Program-made: the position numbers and the translations under genes
NCBI RefSeq assembly: GCF_000730665.1
Contig: NZ_BBIV01000018.1
Coordinates: forward strand, 62,001 to 126,000
Origin: Pseudomonas plecoglossicida NBRC 103162 = DSM 15088
GTDB taxonomy: Bacteria > Pseudomonadota > Gammaproteobacteria > Pseudomonadales > Pseudomonadaceae
Direction: 5' to 3'
DNA length: 64,000 nt
Part shown: in pieces, positions 43,451-52,172 of the stretch
How the letters are laid out: each line of letters begins with the position of its first letter
How positions within the stretch are numbered: the first letter of the stretch is position 1
The notes under the pieces: generated by a model
Database searches by the model: none
What the model was told of the DNA's origin: nothing
What the model saw: only the letters and a program-made list of their open reading frames with translations

Positions 43451-43494
43451 CTACTTTCAGTCAGCCTCGAAACAAAGCAACTTCCATACTGACT

Positions 43495-43884
43495 TCAAGC
43501 TGCGACGCGTCTATCACTTACACAGCAGTCAATCCAAGCTGCGCCTGCCCTAACAAGCGCTCTCGCTTTTCCTTCGCTGATACCGTAGTGCTTGCCCACC
43601 CTCACCATCGGCCATTTGGCCCCGTAGTACAACCAGATAACATCACCCATTTGCTGATCGCGAACAGTAAGACGAGCTACTGCGTTATCTATGGCAAGGG
43701 CCCAGTCGTCGGTAATGCAATAGTTCTTGCTCGTCGAGGGCTGCGGCACCGCCTGGTGCATTAGGGCAAAGGTTGGCGACGTATAGCTTGGCATGCCCGC
43801 CCTATCCATCCGCCACCACCCCCACTGCTGCAGCAAATATTCGGTATCTCCCAATGGCCGCCCTGCTGGTTTTCGAATCATCAT
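43495..43884 (-). CDS. Phage antitermination protein Q-like
   Basis: 129-aa protein. The C-terminal two-thirds (DWALAIDNAVARLTVRDQQM, WLYYGAKWPMVRVGKHYGIS, ARALVRAGAAWIDCCV) resemble lambdoid Q-type late antiterminators of Pseudomonas phages, with a helix-turn-helix-like VRVGKHYGISEGKARALV region. GGGATTGAGACC precedes the ATG. It starts five bases after the stop of the zinc-finger-like gene. Its normal targets, the late lysis and head genes, are mostly deleted, although the lysis remnant lies downstream on the same strand. Confidence 0.7.
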   Translation of the reverse strand: MMIRKPAGRPLGDTEYLLQQWGWWRMDRAGMPSYTSPTFALMHQAVPQPSTSKNYCITDDWALAIDNAVARLTVRDQQMGDVIWLYYGAKWPMVRVGKHYGISEGKARALVRAGAAWIDCCVSDRRVAA

Positions 43885-43888
43885 GGTC

Positions 43889-44173
43889 TCAATCCCCTGT
43901 GTAATTTGTGCCGCCTACTCCCAGGCGGTTCGATTCTTGGTAATGCTGCTCCGGGCCACCTGCCTTGCATGGATTCTTTAGCCTGTCGATCTCGTTCTCT
44001 GCGTCTTGAAGCTTGAAACTCAGTTGCGTCACTAACTCGTCCATCGAAAGCACCAACCTGGAACCTTCGACGAGCCAACCTGAGCCGTTGCAATCCGCAC
44101 ATACCAATTCATAAAACACTCCCTTTACGACCGCCCTACCCCTGCAAACCGGACATTGAACCAGGTCAAGGAG
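43889..44173 (-). pseudogene. Phage zinc-ribbon-like protein, 5' end replaced
   Basis: About 94 residues with a DnaJ-like cysteine pattern (CPVC ... CADCNGSGW), then a helical region and a C-terminal GGTNYTGD. Phage proteins of this sort sit ahead of Q genes. The expected initiator methionine is missing: the frame runs directly into an integrase fragment (junction near 44174), giving a chimeric 168-codon open frame starting at 44395. Whether the chimera is translated is unknown. Confidence 0.6.
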
Positions 44174-44320
44174 CCATGCCGTGCGCGCCACCTTGCGCAA
44201 GTCATGGCTCGACCATTCGCGGCTGGCCAAGCGACGGAACACCGACGCGGCCTGGCTGGCACTCATGGATTGCCCTTTGCGACCAGGGAACAGATATTTT
44301 CCGGTGGCAGTGACGCCCAT
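44174..44320 (-). pseudogene. Fragment of a tyrosine integrase catalytic domain
   Basis: About 48 residues read on the minus strand: TGKYLFPGRKGQSMSASQAA, then SSHDLRKVARTAW. This is the box II region of a phage tyrosine recombinase, with the catalytic His-x-x-Arg as HDLR. The rest of that integrase, including box I and the nucleophilic Tyr, is absent. It is a different integrase from the plus-strand one beside it. Confidence 0.75.
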
Positions 44321-45128
44321 GGTGCTGAGGGAGGTGGTCGCAAGGACCGAATGGAAGAGCCCGACAGTCAAACGCGCCGCAATCGCCCGGGTCAAGGCGA
44401 TGTTCCGCGCGGCGGTTTATGACGAAGTGGTGGACAGGAACCCGGCGGCGTCGATTCAACTGCCGCAGAAAAGTAAAAAACAAGTCGACCCGTGCACCGT
44501 TGAAGAGGCCGACGCCGTGATCGGATGGATGTACGCGAACTTCTCGCGGTGCAACCAGGTGTTCGCCGCTTTCTACGAGTTCGCGTTCTACACCGGCATG
44601 CGCACAGGCGAAATCATGGCCCTGCGTTGGGACGAGATTGACTTGGAAAAGAAGACCGCACACATCTGCCGGATCGTGGTTGAGAGGCAGGTCGTCGAGC
44701 GCACCAAGACGAAGTACACCCGGACTGTCATGCTGAACAGCCGAGCCATCTCCGCGCTGGAAAGGGCCAAGGAGATCGCCCACTACCGGGCGGTCCAGAA
44801 GCGCCGGGTGTCGGCAACCTCTCCCTATGTGTTCCAACCTTCCGGGCGCTCGCCGCACATGAAAGGTCCAACCACACCAGGCGGTCACTTCAACGAGGCA
44901 GTGGAAAGTTTGGGCATTCGTTCAAGGCCCCAGTACAACTGCCGACACACCTATGCCACGATGTGCCTCATGTCTGGAATGAACCCCGCATTCATCGCTG
45001 GCCAACTTGGACACTCGGTGCAGGTCCTGCTCACCACCTACGCGAAATGGCTAAACTCTGCCAACGATTGGTCCGAATTGGCCAAGCTCGAAAGTGCGCT
45101 AATTGGTACAGAATTGGTACAGGATTAA
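44319..45128 (+). CDS. Phage tyrosine integrase, N-terminally truncated
   Basis: About 269 residues from ATG 44319. The core-binding region (VKRAAIARVKAMFRAAVYDE) and the whole catalytic domain are present: box I Arg in FYTGMRTGEIMALRW, box II as YNCRHTYATM (Tyr in place of the first His, as in P2/Rac-type integrases), LGHS, and the nucleophile Tyr in LTTYAKWL. The N-terminal arm-type DNA-binding domain of roughly 90-100 residues is missing; the frame upstream (to 44181) reads through the other integrase's fragment on the opposite strand. Probably inactive. Confidence 0.8.
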   Translation: MVLREVVARTEWKSPTVKRAAIARVKAMFRAAVYDEVVDRNPAASIQLPQKSKKQVDPCTVEEADAVIGWMYANFSRCNQVFAAFYEFAFYTGMRTGEIMALRWDEIDLEKKTAHICRIVVERQVVERTKTKYTRTVMLNSRAISALERAKEIAHYRAVQKRRVSATSPYVFQPSGRSPHMKGPTTPGGHFNEAVESLGIRSRPQYNCRHTYATMCLMSGMNPAFIAGQLGHSVQVLLTTYAKWLNSANDWSELAKLESALIGTELVQD

Positions 45129-45160
45129 ATTTCGTTCACGTTGCGCCCTTTAGATATAAG

Positions 45161-45174
45161 GCATTCGACAGCAG
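45161..45174. repeat. Candidate right attachment-site repeat of the prophage
   Basis: GCATTCGACAGCAG lies 33 bases after the integrase stop, the usual place for attR, and matches the sequence at 39229-39242 in 13 of 14 positions. Confidence 0.3.
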
Positions 45175-45258
45175 TTCAGCCATACTCCAGAATGCAAGCG
45201 TTTTTAGGGGGAAACCCTTGCACAGCCAACGACATACCAACTTTTAGTGAGCCTCAAC

Positions 45259-46185
45259 GTGAAAACATCCCTGTCCATCCTCAGCCTGCTGCTGTTGCTC
45301 ACAGGAACTGCGACCCTCCCGTCGACCGCTGCTGCACAACCCCCGACCCAGGTTCAACGCGACCCTTCCAAGCTGCACCTGGCTTCCGGCAGCGCCCTGC
45401 TGATCGACCTGAACACCAACCAGGAACTGTATTCGAGCCACGCCGACCGCGTGGTGCCCATTGCCTCGGTCACCAAGCTGATGACCGCGATGGTGGTGCT
45501 GGATGCCAAGCAGCCCATGGACGAAATGCTCACCATGACCATTGCCAACAACCCGGACATGAAAGGTGTCTATTCCCGGGTGCGTCTTGGCAGCGAGCTC
45601 GATCGCCGCGAGACCTTGCTGATCACGCTGATGTCGTCGGAAAACCGTGCTGCCACCACCCTGGCCAACCACTACCCCGGGGGCTATCCGGCGTTCATCA
45701 AGGCCATGAACGCCAAGGCCCGCAGCCTGGGCATGAGCCATACCCGCTATGTCGAGCCGACCGGCCTGTCGACGCAGAACGTGTCCACCGCACGCGACCT
45801 CGGCAAGCTGCTGATGGCTTCGCGCAAATACCCGCTGTTGAGCGAGCTGTCGACCACCCGCGAAAAGACCGTAGCGTTTCGCAAGCCCAACTACACGCTG
45901 GGCTTTCGCAACACCGACCACCTGGTCAACAAGAGCAACTGGGACATCAAGCTGACCAAGACCGGCTTCACCAATGAAGCAGGCCATTGCCTGGTGCTGT
46001 TGACCCGCATGGACGACCGCCCAGTGGCCATGGTGATCCTCGACGCCTTCGGCAAGTACACCCACTTCGCCGATGCCAGCCGCATGCGCCAGTGGCTGGA
46101 AACCGGCGCAGCCAAGCCGGCACCGGCGGTGGCGATGCAGTACAAGTCGGATCGGCAGACCAAGACCCGGCTGGCGACCGAGTAA
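45259..46185 (+). CDS. pbpG: D-alanyl-D-alanine endopeptidase (penicillin-binding protein 7)
   Basis: 308-aa periplasmic serine peptidase that cleaves D-Ala-meso-DAP cross-links. A signal peptide ([16 protein letters not shown]) is followed by the complete penicillin-binding triad: S70-VT-K73, S127-E-N129 and K234-TG. The start is taken as GTG 45259, with GAG seven bases upstream; GTG 45247 also opens the frame but has no ribosome binding site. It begins 85 bases from the candidate attR, so phage insertion may have changed its upstream promoter. Confidence 0.9.
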   Translation: MKTSLSILSLLLLLTGTATLPSTAAAQPPTQVQRDPSKLHLASGSALLIDLNTNQELYSSHADRVVPIASVTKLMTAMVVLDAKQPMDEMLTMTIANNPDMKGVYSRVRLGSELDRRETLLITLMSSENRAATTLANHYPGGYPAFIKAMNAKARSLGMSHTRYVEPTGLSTQNVSTARDLGKLLMASRKYPLLSELSTTREKTVAFRKPNYTLGFRNTDHLVNKSNWDIKLTKTGFTNEAGHCLVLLTRMDDRPVAMVILDAFGKYTHFADASRMRQWLETGAAKPAPAVAMQYKSDRQTKTRLATE

Positions 46186-46189
46186 AACG

Positions 46190-46318
46190 CGGGATCGGGC
46201 TTGCCGGAGGCCCCATCACCGGCAAGCCGGCTCCCACAGTCAAGGCGCGGCTTTCGAAGCCTGTGGTGGACCTGTGGGAGCCGGCTTGCCGGCGATAGGG
46301 CACCCCGCGCCTGCACGG
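46190..46318. repeat. REP cluster (two to three units)
   Basis: CATCACCGGCAAGCCGGCTCCCAC and GTGGGAGCCGGCTTGCCGGC units stand in opposite orientation with a degenerate GGGCTTGCCGG copy at the left. They lie between pbpG and the convergent coiled-coil gene. Confidence 0.7.
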
Positions 46319-46323
46319 CAAAC

Positions 46324-46752
46324 CTAGGCCTGGGTGCTGACCATCCCGCCAGCACTGTTGCCGCCGGTCTTCTGCAAGGCTTCGAGCAACTGCGCGGTAG
46401 CCTGCAGAATCTCGCCATTGAGCGTGGCGATGCTCGCCTGCTTGGCCCCTACCGCCGCCAGCTTGGACGTCTCGTCCATCTTCTGCGCCATCAGTGCCGC
46501 CAGCTGCTTCTGCTCCTCGACCAACTGCTGCTGCAGTTTCTTGATCATCTCACGCAGCTGCTTGATGTGCGCGGGCTCGCTACTCGCTTCGCTGCCCTGT
46601 GCGCCTTGCGCCTGGTCACTGCCGCGCAGCTTCGAGGTGTCGGCCTGAACGGTCTTGCCCTGGCCCTCTTCAACCTTCTCGGTCTCACTGGCCATAACAG
46701 CCGTAGGAGCCGGCGACACGGCGCCGATGGAGATTGCTGCAATACCTGTCAT
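46324..46752 (-). CDS. Coiled-coil protein of unknown function
   Basis: 142-aa protein. Residues about 60-100 (IKQLREMIKKLQQQLVEEQK) form a strong coiled coil, followed by an Ala/Thr-rich helical tail. It resembles FlxA-like small pseudomonad proteins in layout, but I cannot assign a family. No signal peptide is convincing: the hydrophobic start ISIGAVSPAPTAVMA is short. Confidence 0.65.
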   Translation of the reverse strand: MTGIAAISIGAVSPAPTAVMASETEKVEEGQGKTVQADTSKLRGSDQAQGAQGSEASSEPAHIKQLREMIKKLQQQLVEEQKQLAALMAQKMDETSKLAAVGAKQASIATLNGEILQATAQLLEALQKTGGNSAGGMVSTQA

Positions 46753-46900
46753 GTGTTTGTCCCTGCGTTGAAATGAGTCCTTGCGTTGGCCTTCCTATCG
46801 GCCGCCCTGTGCAGACCTTTAGTGCCAGCAGCCCCCCTCGCCATGACGCCTTGCCAGTTTTGTTGCGTCTTGAAACATCTGCTTGCACTTAACCTTGCAG

Positions 46901-46919
46901 GATTTTCATTCTCATTCGT
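46901..46919. promoter_or_regulatory. Possible Fur/Zur-type box upstream of metal-uptake operon
   Basis: On the minus strand the stretch reads as GAATGA GAATGA AAATCC, three hexamers close to the Fur NATWAT pattern, about 65 bases ahead of the PepSY gene start. The match is partial, so the regulator (Fur, Zur or Mur) is not settled. Confidence 0.35.
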
Positions 46920-46982
46920 CTTTATAAATGCAGCCCCAGCGGTTGGGCCTGTGCTCGACCCTCCTTTTCAGAAGACCGACCG

Positions 46983-48176
46983 ATGGCCAAATCACCGAAA
47001 AAATCCAAGTCCAGATTGTGGTTCCTGGTCCACAGCTGGCTCGCCCTGCCGATCTGGTTCTTCGTGCTGATCGTCTGCTTCACCGGCATGCTCGCGGTGG
47101 TCAGCCAGGAAATCGTCTGGCTGGCCAACCCCGATGTGCGGGCCAGCAAGCCGGACGACAACGCCGAACGCCTGAGCTTCCAGCAAGTGCTCGATGCCCT
47201 GCACAAGGCCGAACCGGACCTGGTGGTCCGCTCGCTGCGTCAGCCCGACGGCTCGCACTTCGCCCTCAATGCCGGCGTGACCTACCCCGATGGCAGCAGC
47301 CCCACGCTCTACGTGAACCCGTACACCGGAGCGATCCAGGGCAAGGTCCCGGACTTCAACTTCGAGGCCTTCACCCGTGCCCTGCATGGCTGGTGGCTGG
47401 TGCCCTTCACCAACGGTTTCAGCTGGGGCTGGTACCTGGTCTCGTTGCTCGGCCTGCCGATGCTGGCGTCGTTGGTGACGGGGCTGGTGGTGTACAAGAA
47501 ATTCTGGAAAGGGTTTTTCAAGCCGGTGCGCACCGGCCACGGGCCACGCATCTTCTGGGGCGACCTGCATCGCCTGGCCGGGGTCTGGTCGATCTGGTTC
47601 ATCGCGGTCATTTCCATCACCGGCACCTGGTTCCTGATCCAGGCCATCCTGTTCGACAACCACATCTCGATTTCCAGCGAACCGATCGTGCCGGTGATCG
47701 CCCGCGAGGACGTGCCGCAAACCGCCGATGGCAGCCCGGCGCCGCGCATCGACGTGGATGAGGCAGCGCGCCTGGCGGGCCTTGCGGTGCCGGGCCTTGA
47801 GGTCAACTTCATCATGCTGCCGGCCACCGCCTACAGCCATATCACCCTGGGCGGCCCCGGCTGGTACCCGCTGATGCTCCAGAGCGCCAGCGTCAACCCC
47901 TACACCCGCAACGTCGACAGCCAGTTCGTGATCAGCGACCGCTCCACCCTGGAGTTCGTCACCGAGTCCATGCGACCGCTGCACACCGGCGACTTTGGCG
48001 GCCTGCCGATCAAGCTGATCTGGTTCTTCTTCGGCCTGGTCCTGACCCTGATGGTGTTCAGCGGCCTGCTGATCTGGACCAAGCGCACCGCCCAGGCCAC
48101 CGCCGCCGCCCTCAAGCGCAGCGAGCGCACGCCACGCAAGGCCCACAGCGACACCACCGTGGAGATCCGCCCATGA
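46983..48176 (+). CDS. PepSY-associated transmembrane protein (PiuB-like)
   Basis: 397-aa inner-membrane protein with four or so membrane spans: WFLVHSWLALPIWFFVLIVC near 12-31, one near 140-160, one near 200-220, and LIWFFFGLVLTLMVFSGLLI near the C-terminus. PepSY regions lie in the periplasmic loops. Family members act as reductases in iron, siderophore or other metal uptake. It is the first gene of an eight-gene operon whose members overlap by four bases at most junctions. Confidence 0.88.
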   Translation: MAKSPKKSKSRLWFLVHSWLALPIWFFVLIVCFTGMLAVVSQEIVWLANPDVRASKPDDNAERLSFQQVLDALHKAEPDLVVRSLRQPDGSHFALNAGVTYPDGSSPTLYVNPYTGAIQGKVPDFNFEAFTRALHGWWLVPFTNGFSWGWYLVSLLGLPMLASLVTGLVVYKKFWKGFFKPVRTGHGPRIFWGDLHRLAGVWSIWFIAVISITGTWFLIQAILFDNHISISSEPIVPVIAREDVPQTADGSPAPRIDVDEAARLAGLAVPGLEVNFIMLPATAYSHITLGGPGWYPLMLQSASVNPYTRNVDSQFVISDRSTLEFVTESMRPLHTGDFGGLPIKLIWFFFGLVLTLMVFSGLLIWTKRTAQATAAALKRSERTPRKAHSDTTVEIRP

Positions 48177-48712
48177 GCCAGGCCCCTGCCCTGCCCGCCA
48201 GCCCGCTCAAGCAGTGGTGGCTGAAGTGGCGCTTCCACCTGAATATCCTGCTGATCCTCGTCCCGCTGGGCTTCATGCCCAAGTACTTTGCCGATGCCGC
48301 GCTGTTTCGCGGCGATGCTGGCCTGGGCGCCAACCCGATCAGCGACATCCAGGTCGGCCCCTACCGCCTCGACCTCGCCGAACTGCGCAACGAAGCCCCC
48401 CGCGCCGACGGCCCGGCCGGTTACTTCAAGAGCTTCAACGCCGCCCTGTGCAAGGCCTGCATCAATGATGTGAAGGCGGTCTACCTGCGCATCGGCAAGC
48501 CCCGCAGTCTGCGCGCCGCCGGCACCATCTTCTTCGGTGCGCCGTACCGCATGGGCACCAACCTGCCGATACCGCCCCGCACCCGGCCCGATGCCGAGGT
48601 GTGGATCACCATCGAAGGCTGGGATGGCAGCCTGCACCAGGCGTCGGTCCCTCTGGCCAAGGCGTCCCCCGCCACTGTGACCTGGCTCGAAAAACAAGGA
48701 GGCAAGAAATGA
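48173..48712 (+). CDS. Membrane-anchored protein of metal-uptake operon (unknown)
   Basis: 179 aa. One membrane segment near the N-terminus (FHLNILLILVPLGFMPKYF) is followed by a periplasmic domain with a paired-cysteine segment (ALCKACINDVKAVYLRIG) and a VWITIEGWDGSLHQA C-terminal part. It overlaps the PepSY stop by four bases. I do not recognise the fold; the C-x-x-C could bind metal or be redox-active. Confidence 0.75.
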   Translation: MSQAPALPASPLKQWWLKWRFHLNILLILVPLGFMPKYFADAALFRGDAGLGANPISDIQVGPYRLDLAELRNEAPRADGPAGYFKSFNAALCKACINDVKAVYLRIGKPRSLRAAGTIFFGAPYRMGTNLPIPPRTRPDAEVWITIEGWDGSLHQASVPLAKASPATVTWLEKQGGKK

Positions 48713-49029
48713 AGCACCTGATGCGCAGGTTCGCCCTGCCCCTGCTGGCCCTGGCTGCAAGCCCGGCGCTGGCCCATAACCCGATGTGCGAATGCGAAGA
48801 GGTCGCGGGCGGCGAGGTCAAATGCACCGGCGGTTTCTCCGATGGCAGCGGCGCGCCGGGGGTGACCCTGGATGTGATCGGCTACGACGAGCAAGTGCTG
48901 GTTGGTGGCAAGCTCGGCCAGGACTCGACCCTGACCTTCAAGCGCCCCGACGGCGAGTTCTACGTACTGTTCGACGCCGGCCCCGGGCACGTGGTGGAAG
49001 TCGACCATGCCGACATCGCGCAGCCATGA
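48709..49029 (+). CDS. Small periplasmic protein of metal-uptake operon
   Basis: 106 aa with signal peptide (FALPLLALAASPALA, cleavage before HNPMCECEE). The mature N-terminus H-N-P-M-C-E-C-E-E with a later Cys (VKCTGG) is a plausible metal-binding site. The rest looks like a carboxypeptidase-regulatory-like beta-sandwich. AGGAGGCAAGAA precedes the ATG, which overlaps the previous stop. Confidence 0.78.
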   Translation: MKHLMRRFALPLLALAASPALAHNPMCECEEVAGGEVKCTGGFSDGSGAPGVTLDVIGYDEQVLVGGKLGQDSTLTFKRPDGEFYVLFDAGPGHVVEVDHADIAQP

Positions 49030-49610
49030 GCGGCCCGAGCCCCAGCCGTACCCAGGTGGTACGCCCCGCCGGTGCCGGGCATGAAACCCTTTATGTGCTG
49101 CTGGTCAGCCTGCTGATCCTCGCTGTTGCCAGCTCTGTGGTGCTGCTGCGTGGCGAGCGTGAGGACGAACAGGCCATCGCCAGCCACCAGATCGATGCGC
49201 GCCGCGACCTCAGCGCCGCCGAGCAGGGCATCTACACCGACCTGCGGGTGGCGTTCGACGAGATCCAGCTATTGCGCGAAGAAAACGCCGAAGTGCCCGC
49301 CGTGGACGCGCTGGCCGAAGAAGGCCTGCCGCCGTTCGTGGTGGACGCCGGCAGCCAGAGCCGGGGGCGCCACCAGTGGTCGTGGCTGCCGACCGGCGCC
49401 TACCTGGGCCTGAGCCAGGCGCCGGCGATCGCCGGCAGCTTTCTGCTGATCTTGCCGGGCGACGGCAACGGCCAGGCCGATGTCTGGCTACGCCGTGACA
49501 GCGCGGCGCTGGCCCCGGACGACCTCGGCCAGGCTGCGCTGATCGCGGCGGGCTGGCAGCAGGTTGTCAGCCATTACGACGCCGGGGTCACCCGCGAACA
49601 CCGTCACTGA
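49026..49610 (+). CDS. DUF6162-type membrane protein of metal-uptake operon
   Basis: 194 aa with a single N-terminal membrane segment (LYVLLVSLLILAVASSVVLL) and a periplasmic domain (RGRHQWSWLPTGAYLGLSQA). I recall the DUF6162 family in this operon context; that label is from memory. The ATG overlaps the previous stop by four bases. Function unknown, presumably in metal transfer to the binding protein. Confidence 0.7.
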   Translation: MSGPSPSRTQVVRPAGAGHETLYVLLVSLLILAVASSVVLLRGEREDEQAIASHQIDARRDLSAAEQGIYTDLRVAFDEIQLLREENAEVPAVDALAEEGLPPFVVDAGSQSRGRHQWSWLPTGAYLGLSQAPAIAGSFLLILPGDGNGQADVWLRRDSAALAPDDLGQAALIAAGWQQVVSHYDAGVTREHRH

Positions 49611-49627
49611 ACTCAAGGAATTTCTTC

Positions 49628-50530
49628 ATGTTCCGTTCCGCCCTCGCCCTGCTGCTGGCCTGCGCCTTCCCCGTGCTGGCCCTGGCCGATACCGGCAAAC
49701 CCCTGCGCATCGGTATCACCCTGCACCCTTACTACAGCTACGTGAGCAACATCGTCGGCGACAAGGCCGAAGTGGTACCGCTGATCCCGGCGGGCTTCAA
49801 CCCGCACGCCTACGAGCCACGGGCCGAGGACATCAAGCGCATCGGCACCCTGGACGTGGTGGTGCTCAACGGCGTCGGCCATGACGACTTCGCCGACCGC
49901 ATGATCGCCGCCAGCGAAAAGCCCGACATCAAGACCATCGAGGCCAACCAGAACGTGCCACTGCTGGCGGCCACCGGCATCGCCGCCCGCGGCGCCGGCA
50001 AGGTGGTCAACCCGCACACCTTCCTGTCGATCAGCACCACCATCGCCCAGGTCAACAACATCGCCCGCGAACTGGGCAAGCTCGACCCGGACAACGCCAA
50101 GTTCTACACGCAGAACGCCCGGGCCTATGCCAAGCGCCTGCGCGCCCTGCGCGCCGAGGCCCTGGCCAAGGTCAGCGAAGCACCCGATGCCACCTTCCGC
50201 GTGGCCACCATCCACGCCGCCTACGACTACCTGGTGCGCGACTTCGGCCTGGAAGTGACCGCGGTGGTCGAGCCGGCCCACGGTATCGAGCCGAGCCCGG
50301 CACAACTGAAGAAGACCATCGACCAGCTCAAGGCGCTGGACGTCAAGGTGATCTTCTCGGAGATGGATTTCCCCTCGGCCTATGTCGAGACCATCCAGCG
50401 CGAATCCGGCGTACGCCTGTACCCGCTGACGCACATTTCCTATGGCGAATACACCCAGGACAAGTACGAAGTGGAGATGAAGCGCAACCTCGACACCGTG
50501 GTCCGCGCCATCCAGGAGAACCGCGCATGA
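49628..50530 (+). CDS. Metal ABC transporter substrate-binding protein (ZnuA/MntC-like)
   Basis: 300-aa periplasmic cluster A-I binding protein with signal peptide (ALALLLACAFPVLALA). Likely metal ligands are the His of FNPHAYEP and the His of VNPHTFLS, plus a later His and Asp/Glu near EMDF. It lacks the long His-rich loop of classical ZnuA, so Zn, Mn or Fe are all possible. It overlaps the ATPase gene by four bases. Confidence 0.88.
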   Translation: MFRSALALLLACAFPVLALADTGKPLRIGITLHPYYSYVSNIVGDKAEVVPLIPAGFNPHAYEPRAEDIKRIGTLDVVVLNGVGHDDFADRMIAASEKPDIKTIEANQNVPLLAATGIAARGAGKVVNPHTFLSISTTIAQVNNIARELGKLDPDNAKFYTQNARAYAKRLRALRAEALAKVSEAPDATFRVATIHAAYDYLVRDFGLEVTAVVEPAHGIEPSPAQLKKTIDQLKALDVKVIFSEMDFPSAYVETIQRESGVRLYPLTHISYGEYTQDKYEVEMKRNLDTVVRAIQENRA

Positions 50531-51276
50531 CCGCCGCCGCCCACCTTGTCACGCCCGGTGGCCCACGCATCGACTTTGCCGGCATCGACCTGACCCTGGG
50601 CCGCACGCGCATCCTCGAACAGGTCAGCTTCAGCGTCGCCGCCGGCAGCGTGCATGCCATCGTCGGGCCCAATGGCGGGGGCAAGAGTTCGCTGATCAAG
50701 ACCCTGCTCGGGCAGATGCCGCACCAGGGCCAGCTGACCCTGCACTGGCCCGGCGAGCGCCAGGTAGTCGGCTACGTCCCCCAGGCGCTGGAGTTCGACC
50801 GTGGCCTGCCGATGACCGTGGACGACTTCATGGCTGCCATGTGCCAACGGCGCCCGGCCTTCCTTGGCCTGTCGCGCCACGTGCGTCCGGCCGTGGACGC
50901 AGCGCTGGCGCAGGTGGGCATGCTCGACAAACGCAAGCGGCGCATGGGCGCGCTGTCCGGAGGCGAGCGCCAGCGCGTGCTGCTGGCCCAGGGCCTGATC
51001 CCCGAGCCGCAGTTGCTGGTGCTCGACGAGCCCATGTCGGCCCTCGATGAAGCCGGCATCCAGGTGTTCGAGCAGCTGTTGCTGAGCTGGCGCCTGGCCG
51101 GCACCACCGTGCTGTGGATCGAACATGACCTGGAGGCGGTCTTGCGCCTGGCCGACCGGGTCACAGGGCTGAGCCGCCGGGTGCTGTTCGACGCCCCACC
51201 CGCCCAGGCCCTGACCCCCGAGCGCCTGCTCGGCCTGTTCTCCGTCAACCCGCGCAGCGAGAGCCTTGCCCGATGA
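50527..51276 (+). CDS. Metal ABC transporter ATP-binding protein
   Basis: 249-aa ATPase: Walker A GPNGGGKSS, signature LSGGERQRVLLAQ, Walker B LLVLDEP and switch His in WIEHDLEAV. It is of the ZnuC/MntB type by context and overlaps both neighbours by four bases. Confidence 0.9.
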   Translation: MTAAAHLVTPGGPRIDFAGIDLTLGRTRILEQVSFSVAAGSVHAIVGPNGGGKSSLIKTLLGQMPHQGQLTLHWPGERQVVGYVPQALEFDRGLPMTVDDFMAAMCQRRPAFLGLSRHVRPAVDAALAQVGMLDKRKRRMGALSGGERQRVLLAQGLIPEPQLLVLDEPMSALDEAGIQVFEQLLLSWRLAGTTVLWIEHDLEAVLRLADRVTGLSRRVLFDAPPAQALTPERLLGLFSVNPRSESLAR

Positions 51277-52172
51277 GCTATGAAGCATTTCGCCAACTGG
51301 TCCAGGAATGGGCCAGTGCTGGCTACCTGCCGGAGGCACTGGCCTACGGCTTCGTGATCAACGCGCTGCTGGCCGGGTTGATGATCGGCCCGGTGCTGGG
51401 CGGGCTGGGCACCCTGGTGGTGGTCAAGCGCTTTGCCTTCTTCTCCGAGGCCGTCGGCCATGCCGCACTCACCGGCGTTGCCATCGGCATCCTGCTCGGC
51501 GAGCCGTACACCGGCCCGTATGGCAGCCTGTTCGGCTACTGCCTGCTGTTCGGCCTCCTGCTCAACTTCCTGCGCAACCGCACCGGGCTGTCGCCGGACA
51601 CGCTGATCGGCGTGTTCCTTTCGGTGTCGCTGGCACTTGGCGCCAGCCTGCTGCTGATGCTGGCCGGCAAGATCAACGTGCACATCCTCGAGAACGTGCT
51701 GTTCGGTTCGGTGCTGACCGTCAGCGCCCAGGACCTGGTGGTGCTGGGCATCGTCGCGGTGCTGGTGCTGGCATTGGCCCTGCCGCTGTACAACCGCATC
51801 ATGCTGGCCAGCTTCAACCCGCAGCTGGCGGCGGTGCGCGGGGTGGCGGTGAAGACCCTGGACTACCTGTTCGTGGTGCTGGTGACCCTGGTCACCGTGG
51901 CCTCGGTGAAGGTGATCGGGGCGATCCTGGTCGGTGCCCTGCTGGTGATTCCGGCCGCTGCCGCACGGCTGGTCAGCCAGTCGCTCAAGGGGTTTTTCTT
52001 CATCGCGGTGCTGATCGCCACCTTGAGCACGTTGCTGGGCATCCTGCTGCCGATCATGTTCGACCTGCCAGTACCGTCCGGCGCCGCGATCATCCTGGTG
52101 GCGGGTATCTGCTTCGCCCTCGCCGCCCTGGCCCGCGCACTCGTTCCACGCCTGCAAGGAAACCCGGCATGA
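51273..52172 (+). CDS. Metal ABC transporter permease
   Basis: 299-aa membrane protein of the ABC-3 family with about eight hydrophobic segments and the family motif VVKRFAFFSEAVGHAALTGVAIG. It forms the channel for the metal bound by the preceding protein. It overlaps the ATPase stop and the next gene's start. Confidence 0.9.
   Translation: MSYEAFRQLVQEWASAGYLPEALAYGFVINALLAGLMIGPVLGGLGTLVVVKRFAFFSEAVGHAALTGVAIGILLGEPYTGPYGSLFGYCLLFGLLLNFLRNRTGLSPDTLIGVFLSVSLALGASLLLMLAGKINVHILENVLFGSVLTVSAQDLVVLGIVAVLVLALALPLYNRIMLASFNPQLAAVRGVAVKTLDYLFVVLVTLVTVASVKVIGAILVGALLVIPAAAARLVSQSLKGFFFIAVLIATLSTLLGILLPIMFDLPVPSGAAIILVAGICFALAALARALVPRLQGNPA

Noticed and set aside
44181..44318. Upstream extension of the plus-strand integrase to 44181
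   Set aside because: This stretch encodes an integrase fragment on the opposite strand; the plus-strand translation here has no integrase similarity.
48786..49610. Longer open frame (274 codons) covering the two small metal-operon genes
   Set aside because: Its first part is out of frame with the signal-peptide protein at 48709-49029; the ATGA overlap at 49026 marks the true start of the second gene.
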